Shown: positions 8,294 through 17,838, counted from the stretch's first letter. The stretch: DNA of 64,000 nt from Achromobacter sp. Bel (GCF_012928505.1 NZ_JABBJN010000002.1:220877-284876), one strand, 5' to 3'. Numbers and translations: made by a program. The notes: generated from the sequence alone by a model not told the origin.

Positions 8294-9355
8294 TCAATCG
8301 ACGGTCAGCACGGCGCGGCCGACAACCTTGCCGGCCCGCAAGGCGGACAACACGCTGTCGGCTTCGGCCAGGGCGTGGCGGTGCACCGGCATCGGGGGCA
8401 CCTTGCCCGTCCGCACCAGTTCCATCAGCTCTTGCAGTTCGGTCAGGTTGCCCACGTAGCTGCCAATGATGGACATGGCCTTCATGGGGATCAGCGCGAT
8501 CGGCCACGACGAGGCGCCGCCGAACAGGCCGACGATGATCAGCTTGCCGCCTTTGGTCAGGAAGTCGAACGCGAGCGAGGTGGTGGCGGGCGCGCCGACC
8601 AGGTCGATCGCGGCCTGGACGGGCTTGCCGCCCGCGGCCTTGATGATCTGCTGCGCGGCATCCGGCGCGGCGCCGTCGATGGCGGCCAATGCGCCGGCAT
8701 CCAGCGCAGCCTGGCGCTTGGCGGGATCGATGTCGACCACGATGGCGCCCGCGCCGCCCAGCGCCTTGATCAAGGTAAGGCTCATCAGCCCCAGGCCGCC
8801 CGCGCCGAAGATCACGACCGGATGCTCGCGGTAGATGTCGGCGCCGATTTTCTTTAGCGCCGAATAGGTGGTCAGGCCCGAGCAGGCGTAGGGCGCGATC
8901 TGCGCCGGGTCCAGGTCGCCGATGTCGATCAGGTACTTCGGATGCGGCACCACGATGTGATCCGCATAGCCGCCGGCGCGGTGTACACCCAGGCAGGCGG
9001 GCGCGCTGCAGTGGTTTTCCATGCCCGACACGCAGGACGGGCACTTGCCGCAGCCGATCCACGGATAGACGAGGTAATTGCGGCTGTCCGAAAGCCCCGA
9101 GGCTTCCGGGCCGGCCGCGACGACGGCGCCCACGGTTTCGTGGCCCATCGTCAGCGGCAACGACACGCCGCGGTCTTTCAAGGACAGCGTGCGGCCCTGG
9201 CCCAGGTCGTAACCGCCTTCCCACAAGTGGATATCGCTGTGGCAAACCCCCGCCGCGCGGACCTTCAGCAGCACCTGCGTCCCTTGCGGGGTGGGCGTGG
9301 GCTGATTCATTTCTTGCAAGGGTTCGCGGAAGTTGACGACGCAATAGCACTTCAT
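8294..9355 (-). CDS. Zinc-dependent alcohol dehydrogenase (MDR family)
   Basis: Medium-chain dehydrogenase, 353 residues. The catalytic zinc site is seen as GVCHSDIH and GHETVG, the structural zinc site as four cysteines in GCGKCPSCVSGMENHC, and the Rossmann dinucleotide motif as GAGGLGLMSL, followed by an acidic residue in VVDIDPAK that favours NAD. Probably oxidises an alcohol or reduces an aldehyde. It lies 49 bases after the ABC binding-protein gene on the same strand, suggesting joint use in uptake and catabolism of one compound, under the IclR regulator at 10840. Substrate unknown. Confidence 0.88.
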   Translation of the reverse strand: MKCYCVVNFREPLQEMNQPTPTPQGTQVLLKVRAAGVCHSDIHLWEGGYDLGQGRTLSLKDRGVSLPLTMGHETVGAVVAAGPEASGLSDSRNYLVYPWIGCGKCPSCVSGMENHCSAPACLGVHRAGGYADHIVVPHPKYLIDIGDLDPAQIAPYACSGLTTYSALKKIGADIYREHPVVIFGAGGLGLMSLTLIKALGGAGAIVVDIDPAKRQAALDAGALAAIDGAAPDAAQQIIKAAGGKPVQAAIDLVGAPATTSLAFDFLTKGGKLIIVGLFGGASSWPIALIPMKAMSIIGSYVGNLTELQELMELVRTGKVPPMPVHRHALAEADSVLSALRAGKVVGRAVLTVD

Positions 9356-9404
9356 GGGATGTCTCCTTTAGTGATTCTTATGGCCGGGGCACTGCGTTGG
9401 GGCA

Positions 9405-10613
9405 TTACTTCTTGACCAGCGGGCATTCGCTGTCGGCAAGCGACACGAACACCTTTTCGCCAGGCACGGTTGACAGGATACGGTAGAAGTCGCCGGGGTA
9501 TTTGGACTCGGCGGGCTTCTTCACTTCAACCAGGTACAAGTCCATGATGACGCGGCCGTCCTCGGGACGGATCCGGGCATTTTTGATCAGTTTGGTCGTG
9601 ATGGGCAACTCGCGCATCTTCTGATTGACCGCGGCGCCTTCGAACGTACCAGCCGCCTGGGCGGCTTGCAGGTAGTGGGTGGTCGCGACATAGCTGAGCG
9701 CCTGCACGATGGAAGGCGCACGCGTGACGCCCATCTTCTTCTGCCAGCGTTGCGTCCAGGCGCGGGTGTCTTCGTCGGCGTCCCAGTAGAAGCCGGTGGG
9801 GAAGGTCAGCCCTTGGGCGACCGGCAGGCCCATCGCCTGCACGTCGTTGATGAAGGTCAGGAAGGTCAGCATGCGCTGCTTGCCGCCGGTCAGGCCGAAT
9901 TCCTGCGCTTGCTTGATCAGGTTGACGAGGTCGCCGCCCGCGCTGGCCAGGCCGACGACGTCGGCCTTGGAGGACTGCGCCTGCACCAGGAAGGACGCGA
10001 AGTCCATGGCGCCCAGGGGATGGCGCGTGCTGCCCACGACCTTGCCGCCCGCGTCCTGCACGAAGCGGCTGGCATTGCTTTCCAGCGATTTTCCGAAGAC
10101 GTAGTCGGTGGTGATGAAATACCAGGACTTGCCGCCGCTTTCCACCACGCTTTTGACGACCGCATTGGCCAGCGCATAGGTGTCGGGCGCCCATTGGGTG
10201 CTGAGGTTGCTGCACTGCTTGCCGCTGAAGTCGCCGGCGAAACCGCCGCTGATGAGCGCCGTGCCGCCTTTCTCCTTGGCGACGCCTTGGGCAGCCAAAC
10301 CGGCGGAACTGGCGCCGCCGTCCACGACCGCGACAAGGCCTTGCGTATCGAACCAGCGGCGGACCAGCGCCGAGGCCACGTCGGCCTTGTTCTGGTTGTC
10401 GGCTCCGATCACCTCCACCGTCTTGCCGGCCACTTTGCCGCCGAAATCCTCGACCGCCATCCGCACGGCCATTTCCGAGCCTTGGCCGCCCAGGTCCGAA
10501 TAGATGCCTGAGCGGTCGTTCGACACGCCCAGGCGCACGACATCCGATTGGGCTTGGGCCGCGGATGCGGCCATCACGGCGGCAAGGGCCGCCAGCAGGG
10601 GTTTGAGTCGCAT
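9405..10613 (-). CDS. ABC transporter periplasmic substrate-binding protein (LivK-like)
   Basis: Branched-chain amino acid type (Peripla_BP_6) binding protein, 402 residues, with a Sec signal peptide ending at SAAQAQ (residue 22). The mature part begins DVVRLGVSNDRSGIYSDLGG, the usual family opening. The paired-Cys segment near the middle (KQCSNLSTQW) and near the C-terminus (DSECPLVKK) could form a disulfide. No permease or ATPase genes are next to it, so it must use components elsewhere. Related proteins often bind aromatic or short organic acids. Divergent from an IclR regulator. Confidence 0.88.
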   Translation of the reverse strand: MRLKPLLAALAAVMAASAAQAQSDVVRLGVSNDRSGIYSDLGGQGSEMAVRMAVEDFGGKVAGKTVEVIGADNQNKADVASALVRRWFDTQGLVAVVDGGASSAGLAAQGVAKEKGGTALISGGFAGDFSGKQCSNLSTQWAPDTYALANAVVKSVVESGGKSWYFITTDYVFGKSLESNASRFVQDAGGKVVGSTRHPLGAMDFASFLVQAQSSKADVVGLASAGGDLVNLIKQAQEFGLTGGKQRMLTFLTFINDVQAMGLPVAQGLTFPTGFYWDADEDTRAWTQRWQKKMGVTRAPSIVQALSYVATTHYLQAAQAAGTFEGAAVNQKMRELPITTKLIKNARIRPEDGRVIMDLYLVEVKKPAESKYPGDFYRILSTVPGEKVFVSLADSECPLVKK

Positions 10614-10709
10614 CTGTCTGTCTCCCCGGCCCGGGTCGGGGCCGATTATTGGAATTGTGGTGATGACGCGGTACCGCTATCGGAGGCGCCAGTTCTCCAG
10701 CCGGCTGAA

Positions 10710-10752
10710 ATTCATTTCTTATTGGTGAATATAAATTCCTGTGCAAGAATTT
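10710..10752. promoter_or_regulatory. Two AT-rich dyads, candidate IclR operator
   Basis: The 226-base gap between the divergent binding-protein and IclR genes holds ATTCA-N11-TGAAT (10710-10730) and a perfect AAATTC-N8-GAATTT (10733-10752). They stand out from the GC-rich surroundings and are suitably placed for the IclR regulator. The assignment is inference; the rest of the gap shows no gene. Confidence 0.38.
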
Positions 10753-10839
10753 AGGTTCGCCCATATGAAAAGTCAACTTGGTGGATGACCTAGCAGATTT
10801 ACGAATTTTCCGAAGGCAAATCCGAACAGAGGTCGACAC

Positions 10840-11580
10840 ATGGAAGTGAAATTAGTCGTGCGGACACTGGAACTGATCGAGCTGTTTGCACAGACGCGGC
10901 GGCCAATGCCGCTGACTGAATTGGCGCAGGGTTTGGGCGCGCCGATGTCGAGTTGCCTGGCGCTGGTGCGCACGCTGGTCGCGCGCGGCTATCTGTACGA
11001 AGTGCGCCGCCGCGGGGGGTATTACCCAACCGCCAAGTTGCATGCCTTGAGCGGGCAGATCCAGGCAGGCGATCCGTGGCTGGAGGCGGTGCGGCCGCAT
11101 CTGCTCGCCTTGCGCGACGCGGCCAATGAAACCGTGATGCTGGGCAAGATCCAGGACGGTGCCGTGGTGTTCCTGGACGTAGTGGAATCCACGCATCCGG
11201 TGCATTACGCGGCACGCCCGGGGGAACGCCGTCCGATGCACACCAGCTCGGTCGCCAAAGCCATCCTGGCGCAGTTGACGCCGGCGGACCGGGACAGCCT
11301 GCTGGCGGCGCCGGACTACACGCGCTATACCGATCGCACTCTGGTCACCCGCGGCGCCTTGCGCGCCGAGGTGGAACGGGTTCAGGCGCAAGGGTGGGCG
11401 GCGAACGTGGGCGAAAGCGTGGCCGACCTGACCGGACTGGCGGTCGCGTTGGATCTGGGCGGGGAATGGTATGCGCTGTGCATGGCCGGACCTACGCCGC
11501 GCGTGTGGGAACAGCGCGACCAGAACCTGCGTCATCTGCACGCGGCGGCGCAAGCGATCCGCCGGGCGCGCGCCGTTTAG
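10840..11580 (+). CDS. IclR-family transcriptional regulator
   Basis: DNA-binding regulator of 246 residues: winged helix-turn-helix at about 5-60 (TRRPMPLTELAQGLG, then MSSCLALVRTLVARGYL) and an effector-binding GAF-like domain from about 75 to 240 with ARPGERRPMHTSSVAKAIL, the IclR signature region. Divergent from the binding-protein/alcohol-dehydrogenase operon and the probable regulator of it. The effector is unknown. Confidence 0.9.
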   Translation: MEVKLVVRTLELIELFAQTRRPMPLTELAQGLGAPMSSCLALVRTLVARGYLYEVRRRGGYYPTAKLHALSGQIQAGDPWLEAVRPHLLALRDAANETVMLGKIQDGAVVFLDVVESTHPVHYAARPGERRPMHTSSVAKAILAQLTPADRDSLLAAPDYTRYTDRTLVTRGALRAEVERVQAQGWAANVGESVADLTGLAVALDLGGEWYALCMAGPTPRVWEQRDQNLRHLHAAAQAIRRARAV

Positions 11581-11605
11581 CCCGGCGGGCCATTCAGCCC
11601 GGGCT
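11579..11605. terminator. Possible shared terminator hairpin between IclR and arginase genes
   Basis: AGCCCGG and CCGGGCT (7-bp stem) overlap the stop codons of the two convergent genes. There is no U-tract on either strand, so this may only be a stabilising or Rho-assisting hairpin. Confidence 0.33.
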
Positions 11606-12543
11606 CACGCGCCGCGGCGCATCAGCGTTGATTTACCGAACAGGCTTTCGATCAGGTCCACCGCCAGTTCCGCCGTCTTGTTGCGCACGTCGAACGCGGG
11701 GTTCAGTTCCACCACGTCCAGCGAGCGCATCAGGCCTGTGTCGGCGATCATTTCCATGCATAGCTGCGCTTCGCGGTAGGTCGGGCCGCCGGGCACCGTC
11801 GTGCCTACGCCGGGGGCGATCTCGGGGTCCAGGAAATCCACATCGAAGCTCACGTGCAGATGGGTGTCGGCGTCCAGGCCGGCCAGTGCGGCCTCCATCG
11901 TGGCGCGCATGCCCATTTCGTCCAGATAGCGCATGTCGAACACTTCCAGCCCGGCTTCATGCACCAACCGCTTTTCGCCCTGATCCACGCTGCGGATGCC
12001 GATCTGGCGGACCCAGCCCGGTTCGATGTCGGGCGTTTGGCCGGACATGCCCGTGATCTGTTCGGGACCATAGCCGCACAGGCAGGCCACGGGCATGCCA
12101 TGGACATTGCCGGTGGGCGTCAGTGCGTTGGTATTGAAATCGGCATGGGCGTCCAGCCACAGCACGCGCAGCTTCTTGCCCGCTTCGCGGCAGTGGCGCG
12201 CGACCGCGCTGATCGAGCCGATGCCCAGGCAATGGTCGCCGCCCAGCAGGACAGGCAGGCGGCCTTCGGCCAGCTCGGCGTACACGGCATCGTGCACGGC
12301 GCGGTTCCACGCCGCGACTTCTTCCAGATGGCGGTAGCCGTCCACAGGCGGCAGCCACGGGTTGGCGGGGCCGTACAGGTTGCCGCGGTCGATCACCTGG
12401 AAACCTTGGGCCTCGATCGTAGGACCCAGGTCGGCCACACGCAAGGCTTCCGGACCCATCGATGCGCCGCGTGCGCCGGCGCCGATGTCCGTCGGCGCGC
12501 CGATGAGGGTGATTTGGGTGGGCAAGATGGCGCTGTTCGGCAC
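11605..12543 (-). CDS. rocF: Arginase
   Basis: Manganese arginase, about 312 residues, converting arginine to ornithine and urea in the cytoplasm. The binuclear metal motifs are all present: GGDHCLGIGS, WLDAHADFN and SFDVDFLDP, plus the family N-terminus ITLIGAPTDIGAG. I choose GTG at 12543 as start: it lies 23 bases after the rocD stop and has GGAG 9 bases upstream. An in-frame ATG at 12603 would overlap the rocD coding end by 37 bases and adds unconserved residues. Follows rocD on the same strand, giving an arginine-to-glutamate-semialdehyde operon. Confidence 0.89.
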   Translation of the reverse strand: MPNSAILPTQITLIGAPTDIGAGARGASMGPEALRVADLGPTIEAQGFQVIDRGNLYGPANPWLPPVDGYRHLEEVAAWNRAVHDAVYAELAEGRLPVLLGGDHCLGIGSISAVARHCREAGKKLRVLWLDAHADFNTNALTPTGNVHGMPVACLCGYGPEQITGMSGQTPDIEPGWVRQIGIRSVDQGEKRLVHEAGLEVFDMRYLDEMGMRATMEAALAGLDADTHLHVSFDVDFLDPEIAPGVGTTVPGGPTYREAQLCMEMIADTGLMRSLDVVELNPAFDVRNKTAELAVDLIESLFGKSTLMRRGA

Positions 12544-12566
12544 GTTGGCGGGCTCCGGTGGGTTCT

Positions 12567-13802
12567 TCAAGGGGCGGATAGTACCGCGGCCAATTGGTCG
12601 CATGCCCAGTCGACCTGTTCGCGCGTGACGATGAGTGGTGGCGACAGGCGCAGCGTGTGGCCGTGGGTATCCTTGACCAGCATGCCGCGTGCCTGCAAGC
12701 GTTCGCTGAAGCGGCGCGCGCCGCCAGCATCGGGCAGGAGCTCCACCGCCAGCATCAGGCCACGTCCTCGCACCTCGCGCACGGGGCCGGGCAGGGCGCG
12801 CAGCCGTTCCAGGAAGTAGGCGCCGATTGCCGCCGCGTTCTCGATCATGCCTTCGTCGGTCAGCACTTGCAGTGCGGCGCGGGCAACGGCGCAGGCCAGG
12901 GGATTGCCGCCGAAGGTGCTGCCGTGCTGGCCGGGCTGGAACACACCCAGCACATCGGCGTTGGACAGGACGGCGGACACCGGATAGAAGCCGCCCGACA
13001 GCGCTTTGCCGATCAGCGTGACGTCGGCTTCGATGCCTTCGTGTTCTTCGGCCAGCAGCTTGCCCGTGCGGCCCAGCCCGGTCTGGATCTCGTCAAGGAT
13101 GAGCGTGATGCCGCGTTCGGTGCAGCGCTGGCGCACCCGGGTGAAGTATCCGGCGGGCGGCAGGACCACGCCGGCCTCGCCCTGGATGGGTTCCACCAGG
13201 AAAGCGACGGTGTTGGGGGTGATGGCTGCATCGAAAGCGTCGAAATCGCCGAACGGCACGACGTTGAAGCCGGGCGCGAAGGGACCGTAGCTGCCGTAGG
13301 CGTCCGGGTCGGTGGAGAAGCCCACGATGCCCAGGGTGCGGCCATGGAAATTGTCGGCGCAGACAATGATCTCGGCCTGGTCGCGGGGGACGCCGCGGAC
13401 TTCGTAGCCCCACTTGCGGACCGCTTTGATCGCGGTTTCGACGGCCTCCGCGCCACTGTTCATCGGCAGGACCTTGTGTGCGCCGGTCAACCGCGCCAGG
13501 TCTTCGTAGAACGGCGCCATCTGGTCGTGGCGGAAGGCGCGCGAGGTCAGCGTGAGCTTTTGCGCCTGCTCGACCATGGCGGCCAGGATGCGCGGATGGC
13601 AGTGGCCCTGGTTGACGGCGGAATACGCCGACAGGCAATCCAGGTACTTGCGGCCATCGACGTCATAGACCCAGACGCCGCTGCCGCGGGCGATCACCAC
13701 ATCCAGGGGGTGGTAGTTGTGCGCGCCCAACTGGTCTTCGATCTGGTCGCGGCGGCGGGCGGCGGACCGCGCGCCGGGCAGGGTGGTCAGCACGGCGTTC
13801 AT
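12567..13802 (-). CDS. rocD: Ornithine aminotransferase
   Basis: PLP-dependent class III aminotransferase, 411 residues, converting ornithine and 2-oxoglutarate to glutamate-5-semialdehyde and glutamate. Motifs: [20 protein letters not shown] near the N-terminus, [12 protein letters not shown] (phosphate binding), FHGRT, the catalytic lysine in [16 protein letters not shown] preceded by [12 protein letters not shown] (PLP-ring Asp), and [11 protein letters not shown]. The tyrosine-bearing [11 protein letters not shown] is typical of ornithine rather than acetylornithine enzymes. First gene of the rocD-rocF operon; divergent from the NlpA-type gene with a 164-base gap. Confidence 0.92.
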   Translation of the reverse strand: MNAVLTTLPGARSAARRRDQIEDQLGAHNYHPLDVVIARGSGVWVYDVDGRKYLDCLSAYSAVNQGHCHPRILAAMVEQAQKLTLTSRAFRHDQMAPFYEDLARLTGAHKVLPMNSGAEAVETAIKAVRKWGYEVRGVPRDQAEIIVCADNFHGRTLGIVGFSTDPDAYGSYGPFAPGFNVVPFGDFDAFDAAITPNTVAFLVEPIQGEAGVVLPPAGYFTRVRQRCTERGITLILDEIQTGLGRTGKLLAEEHEGIEADVTLIGKALSGGFYPVSAVLSNADVLGVFQPGQHGSTFGGNPLACAVARAALQVLTDEGMIENAAAIGAYFLERLRALPGPVREVRGRGLMLAVELLPDAGGARRFSERLQARGMLVKDTHGHTLRLSPPLIVTREQVDWACDQLAAVLSAP

Positions 13803-13966
13803 GAGGACCTCCGGAAGAGACGGATTGCGATCATCTTAGCGCTTGTCCCGGCGCCCCGGCATTGCCATTGCGTGACAAAGGCCTTTCGGGAGCCGGCGCG
13901 CAAGGTGCTGCACAATATCGCCAGCGCCGGCGCGGGGCCGGTTTTCAAGACTTCTGGATATTCTTC

Positions 13967-14788
13967 ATGCTTCTCAAGCACCTGCTCTTCAATCTGGCGC
14001 GCGGCGCGGCCGTGGCGGCCCTGGGCGTGGCGGCGTCCGCCACCGCCATCGCGCAGGACAAACCCTTGCGCATCGGCGTAATTCCCAGCGTGGCGAACGA
14101 AGCGACCGAATTGGCGATCGCGCAGGCGAAGAAAGAAGGCCTGGACGTCAAGCTGGTGGAGTTCAACGATTGGGTGCTGCCCAACATCGCCGTGGCCGAT
14201 GGCTCGGTCGACGCGAATTTCTTCCAGCACGAGCCTTTCCTGCAATTGTTCAACCAGCGGCGCGGCGCGAACCTGACGCCCATCGCCTACGGATACTCCA
14301 CCACGATCGGCTTGTTCTCGAAGAAGCTGAAGAAGGGCGACACGGTGCCGGACGGCGCCACGATCGCCGTGCCCAACGACCCTGTGAACACCGGGCGGGC
14401 CTTGCTGTTGCTGGAATCGATCGGGCTGGTCAAGCTGAAACCGGGCGTGGCGCATCAGGCCACGCTGGAAGACGTGGTGTCCAACCCCAAGAAGCTGAAG
14501 TTCGTGCAGATCGAAGGGTCGCAGTCGGCGCGCACGTTCGACGACGTGACGGCGTCGGTGACTTACACCACGTTTGCCAAGCAGGCCGGGCTGAACGAGA
14601 AGGACGGCCTGGCCTTCGACAACACCGACCCCGCCAGCATCCGCCGCTATGCGATCCGTTGGGTGACCACGCCGGACAAGGCCCAGGATCCACGGCTGTT
14701 GAAGTTCATCGCGATTTATCAGAACTCGCCGGAAGTCAAAAGCACGTTGAAGCGCCTGTACGGCGACCTGATCAGCTTCCCCTGGTGA
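13967..14788 (+). CDS. MetQ/NlpA-family substrate-binding protein without a lipobox
   Basis: Periplasmic binding protein of the methionine-type (NLPA) family, 273 residues from ATG at 13967. The frame is open to 13862 but the upstream residues do not resemble a signal peptide. The leader ends at ATAIAQ and is followed by DKPLRIGVIPS. No cysteine lies at the cleavage site, so it is a soluble periplasmic protein rather than the lipoprotein usual for the family. The core matches MetQ (EFNDWVLPNIAVADGSVDANFFQHEPFL, YGYSTTIGLFSKKLK, VPNDPVNTGRAL). No MetN or MetI genes adjoin it. Confidence 0.86.
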   Translation: MLLKHLLFNLARGAAVAALGVAASATAIAQDKPLRIGVIPSVANEATELAIAQAKKEGLDVKLVEFNDWVLPNIAVADGSVDANFFQHEPFLQLFNQRRGANLTPIAYGYSTTIGLFSKKLKKGDTVPDGATIAVPNDPVNTGRALLLLESIGLVKLKPGVAHQATLEDVVSNPKKLKFVQIEGSQSARTFDDVTASVTYTTFAKQAGLNEKDGLAFDNTDPASIRRYAIRWVTTPDKAQDPRLLKFIAIYQNSPEVKSTLKRLYGDLISFPW

Positions 14789-14802
14789 GCCGGCGCAGCT
14801 TG

Positions 14803-15999
14803 TCAGGCCGCGGCTTCGCCGCGCGCGGCGCGGCCGCCGTTCAGGCGCCAGTGCAGGCCGAGGGCGGCGACGCCAACCGCCGCCGAGGCGCATAGCCCCA
14901 GGGTTTCGAAGCCGGCATGGGTATAGAGGGTGCCGGCGATGGCCGTGCCGACGCTGGCGCCCAGATAGGTAATGCAGGTGTTCAGGCCCAGCACCGCGCC
15001 GCGTTCTTCGGGACGCGCGCGTGACAGCAGCAGCACCAGCAGGTTCAGGCTCAGTTGCGACGCGGCGCCCCAGAATGCCGCGATGGCGAGCACGGCGGCC
15101 AGCGCATGCGCGGCGGGCAGCAACGCCAGATAGACCAGCGCGATCGCGCCCAGGGCCAGCGGCAAGGCGCGGCGCGGTCCCAGCCGTTCGATCAGCGGTC
15201 CGCCCGCGACACCGGCCAGCAGGAACCCGGCGCCATAGGCGAAGGCGATGAAGCCGACCTGGCCTGCGGATAAGGCCAGCAGGGTGCGGACATGGTCCGC
15301 CAGGAACGCGTACACGCCGTAGAAGGCCGACGAGAACGCCAGGCAGGCCAGCAGCAGGACGGGCACATCGCGATAGGACAAGGGTGCCAGCAAGCGCGAC
15401 AGACGCAGCGGCGCCGCATTCTCCGCGCGGCGTTCCGGCAGCTTGCGCAGGCCCAGCACGGCGATCGCGGCGCACAGGGCCAGGACGCCATAGGTGGCGC
15501 GCCAGCCCACGGCGTCCGAAATCAGCGCGGACAGCGGCACGCCGGCCACCAACGACACCGACCAGCCCGCAATGACCCGGCCCAGGGTGCGGGCCTCTTG
15601 CCCGGGCGGGGCAACCAGCGAGGCCGAGCCATAGGCCGCGGGCAGGATGACGCCGGCGGCGGCGCCGGCCATCGCTTGCGCCAGGGTCAGCACAATCCAG
15701 TGCGGCGCGGCGGCCGACAGGATGAGGGCGGCGATCAGCGCCACCATCGCGCCCAGCAAGGCCCGGCGGATGCCGATGCGATCGATGCGCGCGGCCAGGA
15801 AGAACGCGCTGGCGGCAGTGGCCGCGCCGTAGGCCGAGATGGCCGTGCTGATGGTCAGCGCCGAGGTGGAGAACGAACGCGCCACATCGCTCAAGATGGG
15901 ACTCGCCGCCAGACCGTTGGAGCCGACGACGCTGACGGCGAACATCAATGCGGGGACGGAAGAGGGCATACGGGTGTTGCGATTGCTACGATTCTGCAT
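14803..15999 (-). CDS. MFS transporter (DHA1, AraJ-like)
   Basis: Major facilitator exporter, 398 residues, twelve hydrophobic segments. The loop 2-3 motif is present as AARIDRIGIRRALLGAMV, and the motif C-like run in helix 5 (GWSVSLVAGVPLSALISDAVGWRATY) is typical of the AraJ/YdhP antiporter branch. Divergent from an Lrp-type regulator whose probable operator lies between them, pointing to regulated export of an amino acid or arabinose-like sugar; substrate not known. Confidence 0.88.
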   Translation of the reverse strand: MQNRSNRNTRMPSSVPALMFAVSVVGSNGLAASPILSDVARSFSTSALTISTAISAYGAATAASAFFLAARIDRIGIRRALLGAMVALIAALILSAAAPHWIVLTLAQAMAGAAAGVILPAAYGSASLVAPPGQEARTLGRVIAGWSVSLVAGVPLSALISDAVGWRATYGVLALCAAIAVLGLRKLPERRAENAAPLRLSRLLAPLSYRDVPVLLLACLAFSSAFYGVYAFLADHVRTLLALSAGQVGFIAFAYGAGFLLAGVAGGPLIERLGPRRALPLALGAIALVYLALLPAAHALAAVLAIAAFWGAASQLSLNLLVLLLSRARPEERGAVLGLNTCITYLGASVGTAIAGTLYTHAGFETLGLCASAAVGVAALGLHWRLNGGRAARGEAAA

Positions 16000-16007
16000 G
16001 CCGGGAA

Positions 16008-16059
16008 TTTTATTGGAATAAAATAAGGGTTAACGCTGATATTTCCTTATTCCATAAAA
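16008..16059. promoter_or_regulatory. Long AT-rich dyad, candidate Lrp-family operator
   Basis: TTTTATTGGAATAA (16008-16021) is mirrored by TTATTCCATAAAA (16047-16059); apart from one inserted base the arms are perfect. The dyad lies in the 92-base gap between the divergent MFS gene and the Lrp gene, directly before the MFS start at 15999, and is very AT-rich for this genome. Binding by the adjacent regulator is inferred. Confidence 0.5.
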
Positions 16060-16091
16060 GTTCGAATGCCGTAAGGCAGAACCTGATTCCG

Positions 16092-16562
16092 ATGCCAGAC
16101 CTGGACGACCGCGACCGAAAACTATTAACGCTGCTGGCCGACGACGCCACGCCCAGTTATGCCGAATTGGGCAAAATGCTGAGCCTCTCCGCGCCAGCCG
16201 TGCACGAACGGGTCAAGCGGCTTAAGCGCGACGGCTTGATCAAAGGCATCGCCGCCAAGCTGGACGGCGCGCGGATCGGCCGCCCGCTGCTGGCCTTTAT
16301 CCACGTGGACACGAACAACTGGAGCATCACGCAACAGGTGCTGGGGCTGGCGGAATTGACCGAAGTGGAAGAGATCCACACCATCACCGGCAAAAGCGCC
16401 ATGCTGCTGAAGGTGCGGGTGCGCGACACCCAGGCGCTGGAGCTGTTGCTGGCGCGCATTCACAAGATAGACGGCATCACGAACACCACCAGTGATATCG
16501 CGCTGACCAGCTACCTGGAACGCGGGCCGCTGCCGGACACCACGCCCGACCCGTCGGCGTGA
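16092..16562 (+). CDS. Lrp/AsnC-family transcriptional regulator
   Basis: Feast/famine regulator, 156 residues from ATG at 16092. Helix-turn-helix at about 5-55 (LDDRDRKLLTLLADDATPSYAELGKMLSLSAPAVHERVKRLKRDG), then an AsnC/RAM ligand-binding beta-alpha-beta domain with VEEIHTITGKSAMLLKVRV. The frame extends upstream to 15948, but that part reads through the AT-rich operator region and is not conserved. Divergent from the MFS exporter, its likely target. Confidence 0.9.
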   Translation: MPDLDDRDRKLLTLLADDATPSYAELGKMLSLSAPAVHERVKRLKRDGLIKGIAAKLDGARIGRPLLAFIHVDTNNWSITQQVLGLAELTEVEEIHTITGKSAMLLKVRVRDTQALELLLARIHKIDGITNTTSDIALTSYLERGPLPDTTPDPSA

Positions 16563-16566
16563 CGCG

Positions 16567-17739
16567 TCAGCCGCGCATCGGCGCGGCGCGCAGGCGTAGC
16601 CGCGTGATTTCCGACGGAGCGCCCAGCCGCTTCGGCGGGCCCCAATACCCCGTACCCCGGCTGGTGTATACCCACATCTTGCCCAGACGGTGCAGACCCG
16701 CCGTGAACGGCTGCTGGAAGCGCACGAAAAAGCCCCACGGAAAGAACTGGCCGCCATGTGTGTGGCCGGACAGCTGCAGGTGATAGCCCAGCGGCTCGGC
16801 GGCAGTGGCGCTGCGGGGCTGGTGGGCCAGCAGGATCCTGGCGCAGGCGTCTGCCGGCGCACCCGCCAGGGCCCCCTTCGGGTTGCTGCGCTGCTGCGGG
16901 TCGAATGCGCCCGCGCTGTAGTCGGTCACGCCTGCCACCACGACAGGCAGGCCCGAGGGGTGGATCACGGCGTGCTCGTTCATCAGCACGCGCAGCCCCA
17001 AGCGGCGGAACTCCGCCACCCAGGGCGCGGCGCCTGAATAATATTCGTGGTTGCCAGTGACCAGATACACGCCATGCGGCGCGCGCAACGTGCCCAGGGG
17101 ACTGGCCTGCGCGGCCAAATGCTCCACGCTGCCGTCGACCACGTCGCCGGTGATGGCGACCATGTCGGGCAGCAGCCCGTTCACGGCATCGACGATGGCC
17201 TGCACGTAGTGCTTCTTGATGGTGGGACCGACATGGATGTCGCTGATCTGCACGATCGTGAAGCCGTCCAGATCTTGTGGCAGACCGGGGATCGGCACGT
17301 TCACATCGACCACGCGAGCCCGTCGGCGCGCGTTGTAGAACCCGATCAATGTGCCGGCCGCCGCCAGCCCCGCCACGGTCCACGCGCTGATGCTGCGCAG
17401 GCGGATCCAAGGCAGGTCGGCGCCCGCTGCCAGGTTGATGAGCCAGGTCAGCAGCAGGACGACGTCGCGAATCACCGTCAGCACGAACAGCGATGAAAAC
17501 AACCCCATCGCGATCAGTCCGACCCAAGCGATGCGGTCGCCCCAGGGCGGATGCACGGACGAACGGCCCAGCATTCCCAGCGGGATCAGGATGCACGAGA
17601 AGATCAGGGCGATCGTGGCGGCGGCGGCGCCCGCGTTGCTGAGCAATGCGTCGGGAATCAGCCTGGCGCCGACATAGACATGGGCCAGGGCCCCAAGCGT
17701 CAGGAAGCGCAGGAAAAACGAGGATTGGCGTAGGGACAC
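16567..17739 (-). CDS. Membrane-anchored metallophosphoesterase (YaeI-like)
   Basis: Calcineurin-like phosphoesterase, 390 residues. Four hydrophobic helices fill about residues 10-140; the catalytic domain follows on the C-terminal side. Metal-binding motifs are complete: ISDIHVGP (D-x-H), ITGDVVDG (GD), GNHEYY (GNH[DE]) and SGHTHGGQFFPW (GHxH). Relatives hydrolyse phosphodiesters, and some act on UDP-diacylglucosamine. Tail to tail with the Lrp gene, 4 bases apart. Confidence 0.88.
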   Translation of the reverse strand: MSLRQSSFFLRFLTLGALAHVYVGARLIPDALLSNAGAAAATIALIFSCILIPLGMLGRSSVHPPWGDRIAWVGLIAMGLFSSLFVLTVIRDVVLLLTWLINLAAGADLPWIRLRSISAWTVAGLAAAGTLIGFYNARRRARVVDVNVPIPGLPQDLDGFTIVQISDIHVGPTIKKHYVQAIVDAVNGLLPDMVAITGDVVDGSVEHLAAQASPLGTLRAPHGVYLVTGNHEYYSGAAPWVAEFRRLGLRVLMNEHAVIHPSGLPVVVAGVTDYSAGAFDPQQRSNPKGALAGAPADACARILLAHQPRSATAAEPLGYHLQLSGHTHGGQFFPWGFFVRFQQPFTAGLHRLGKMWVYTSRGTGYWGPPKRLGAPSEITRLRLRAAPMRG

Positions 17740-17838
17740 GGGGCGGGCACGGGGAGCGCGCCGCTTTCAGGCGGTCGCGCGGGTGGCGAAGGAACCGCCA
17801 TTCTATGCCGGCCGGCGGCGCGGCTCGCCCCTGTTTTT

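Noticed and set aside
12544..12603. ATG at 12603 as start of arginase
   Set aside because: It would overlap the rocD coding end by 37 bases and adds residues not found in arginases; GTG 12543 fits better.
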